Shown: in pieces, positions 13,808 to 14,733 of the stretch
How the letters are laid out: every line of letters starts with the position of its first letter
Position numbering within the stretch: position 1 is the first letter of the stretch
Source of the DNA: Clostridia bacterium
Lineage (GTDB): Bacteria > Bacillota_A > Clostridia > Peptostreptococcales > JAAYPU01
DNA: 14,733 nucleotides
Direction of reading: 5' to 3'
NCBI GenBank assembly: GCA_022360735.1
Contig: JAKSCF010000472.1
Location: 1 to 14,733 of the forward strand
Program-made: the position numbers and the translations under genes
Notes under the pieces: generated by a model
Seen by the model: the letters and a program-made list of their open reading frames with translations, nothing else
Told to the model about the DNA's origin: nothing
The model's database searches: none

Positions 13808-14733
13808 TTATATTACGCCAAGGTGTCCTTTAATATAGGATTTTCTTTTGAAATAGATAGTTAGGGTTAAAGCACATATATCGGCTGTGGCTTGTGCAAA
13901 CAGGATGCCGTTTAGATGGAAAAAATGAGGTAAAATCAATAGCAGGGGGATAAGGCATAAACCTTGCCTGCATAATCCCAATAAAGCACTTTCTCTTGCT
14001 TTTCCTATGGACATAAAGAGTGTGATATAAGTCATTTGATAACCTAAGAATATATAGGTAATGAGCCATAAAACCAGTGCTTTGTATGCGATAACCAAAA
14101 CAGTGGGACTTTGGCTAAAAAGACCCAGTAAAGGATATCCAAATATCAAAACAATACCGGCAGATAAAATACAATAACCCGTCAGTACTTTTAAGGTAAA
14201 GTTAGTCGCTTTATTTAGCCGATCATACATTTTTGATCCATAGCAGTATCCGGCAATAGGCTGATACCCTTTGGAAAAACCAAAGACCACATACGATAAT
14301 AAGGGCAGAATACGGGTTACTATTCCAATAGCTGCTACAGCGTAATCTCCATATAGTGACGCTTGATTGTTGATAATACCCATAGATACGTTTTGAAGCA
14401 GATGATAAAAGAGTACAGGTATTCCAATTTTAAGGACTTCATAGTATATGGCCTTAGTAGGTTTAAAATGCTTAAAAGCTATCTCTACTTGTGCCTTACC
14501 AAATTGGAAATAAAGCATAATAAAAGCCAAAGAACAAAACTGTGCAATAACAGTTGCCCAGGCTGCTCCTTTTATTCCAAAATCAAGTGTATAAATAAAA
14601 ATAGGATCTAAAAGGATATTGATGATTGCACCCATAATCATGGATATCATGCTTATTTTAGCAAGTCCCTCTGATCGGATGATATGATTAGCGCTAACAG
14701 TTCCTACATTTAGAACAGACCCAATGAGAACAA
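13808..14733 (-). CDS. MATE-family multidrug/cation efflux protein, C-terminal part (partial, runs off right edge)
   Basis: On the reverse strand the frame is open from the window edge to a TAA at 13808-13810, about 308 codons. An internal ATG at 14650 is not the real start: the frame continues upstream without a stop and encodes family-typical sequence ('NHIIRSEGLAKISMISM'). It continues into the MATE landmark 'NILLDPIFIY', then several hydrophobic segments and 'GFSKGYQPIAGYCYGS', the diagnostic second-half motif. MATE proteins export drugs or metabolites using sodium or proton gradients from the cytoplasmic membrane; full-length members have about 450 residues and 12 helices, so roughly the first third is missing. 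It converges on the sugar locus and shows no sign of a role in it. Confidence 0.88.
   Translation of the reverse strand, partial: VLIGSVLNVGTVSANHIIRSEGLAKISMISMIMGAIINILLDPIFIYTLDFGIKGAAWATVIAQFCSLAFIMLYFQFGKAQVEIAFKHFKPTKAIYYEVLKIGIPVLFYHLLQNVSMGIINNQASLYGDYAVAAIGIVTRILPLLSYVVFGFSKGYQPIAGYCYGSKMYDRLNKATNFTLKVLTGYCILSAGIVLIFGYPLLGLFSQSPTVLVIAYKALVLWLITYIFLGYQMTYITLFMSIGKARESALLGLCRQGLCLIPLLLILPHFFHLNGILFAQATADICALTLTIYFKRKSYIKGHLGVI

Overview
The window is AT-rich DNA with strong AAGGAGG-type ribosome binding sites and tightly packed operons. Its gene families are typical of anaerobic low-GC Firmicutes, and a clostridial chromosome is the best guess. No rRNA, tRNA, CRISPR array, insertion sequence or phage gene was seen.

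Left part (1-3194). A partial reverse-strand gene for an epoxyqueuosine-reductase-like iron-sulfur protein (1-438) diverges from a two-gene alkylation-repair operon. The first repair gene fuses an Ada-type methyl-phosphotriester domain, an AraC helix-turn-helix and an AlkA glycosylase. The second fuses an O6-methylguanine methyltransferase to an endonuclease-III-superfamily glycosylase. A hairpin terminator follows at 3292-3320.

Middle part (3491-13661). Ten co-directional genes form what looks like one sugar-uptake and catabolism locus: DhaK-like and DhaL-like kinase subunits, a PfkB/1-phosphofructokinase-type kinase, a ribose-type ABC transporter (lipoprotein, double ATPase, permease), a ROK kinase, a class II aldolase, a PfkA-fold phosphofructokinase-like protein and a DeoR-family regulator. 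Two promoters are visible, before dhaK and before the lipoprotein gene. AAACGA repeats at both may be DeoR operators. A hairpin after the lipoprotein gene could lower expression of the downstream genes. A plausible flow is import, phosphorylation by the kinases, and cleavage of a ketose phosphate by the aldolase to triose phosphates. Two enzymes do not fit the textbook versions. The DhaK protein has Asn at both positions of the substrate-binding/catalytic histidines (His56 and His218 of E. coli DhaK). The phosphofructokinase-like protein has lost several canonical active-site residues. I therefore infer an undescribed substrate rather than simple dihydroxyacetone and fructose-6-phosphate use.

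Right part (13662-14733). After the regulator lies a degenerate copy of the sequence at the end of the methyltransferase-glycosylase gene, including a 15-codon relic of its C-terminus. The sugar locus is thus bracketed by direct repeats of about 105 bp. A partial reverse-strand MATE-family efflux gene runs off the right edge.
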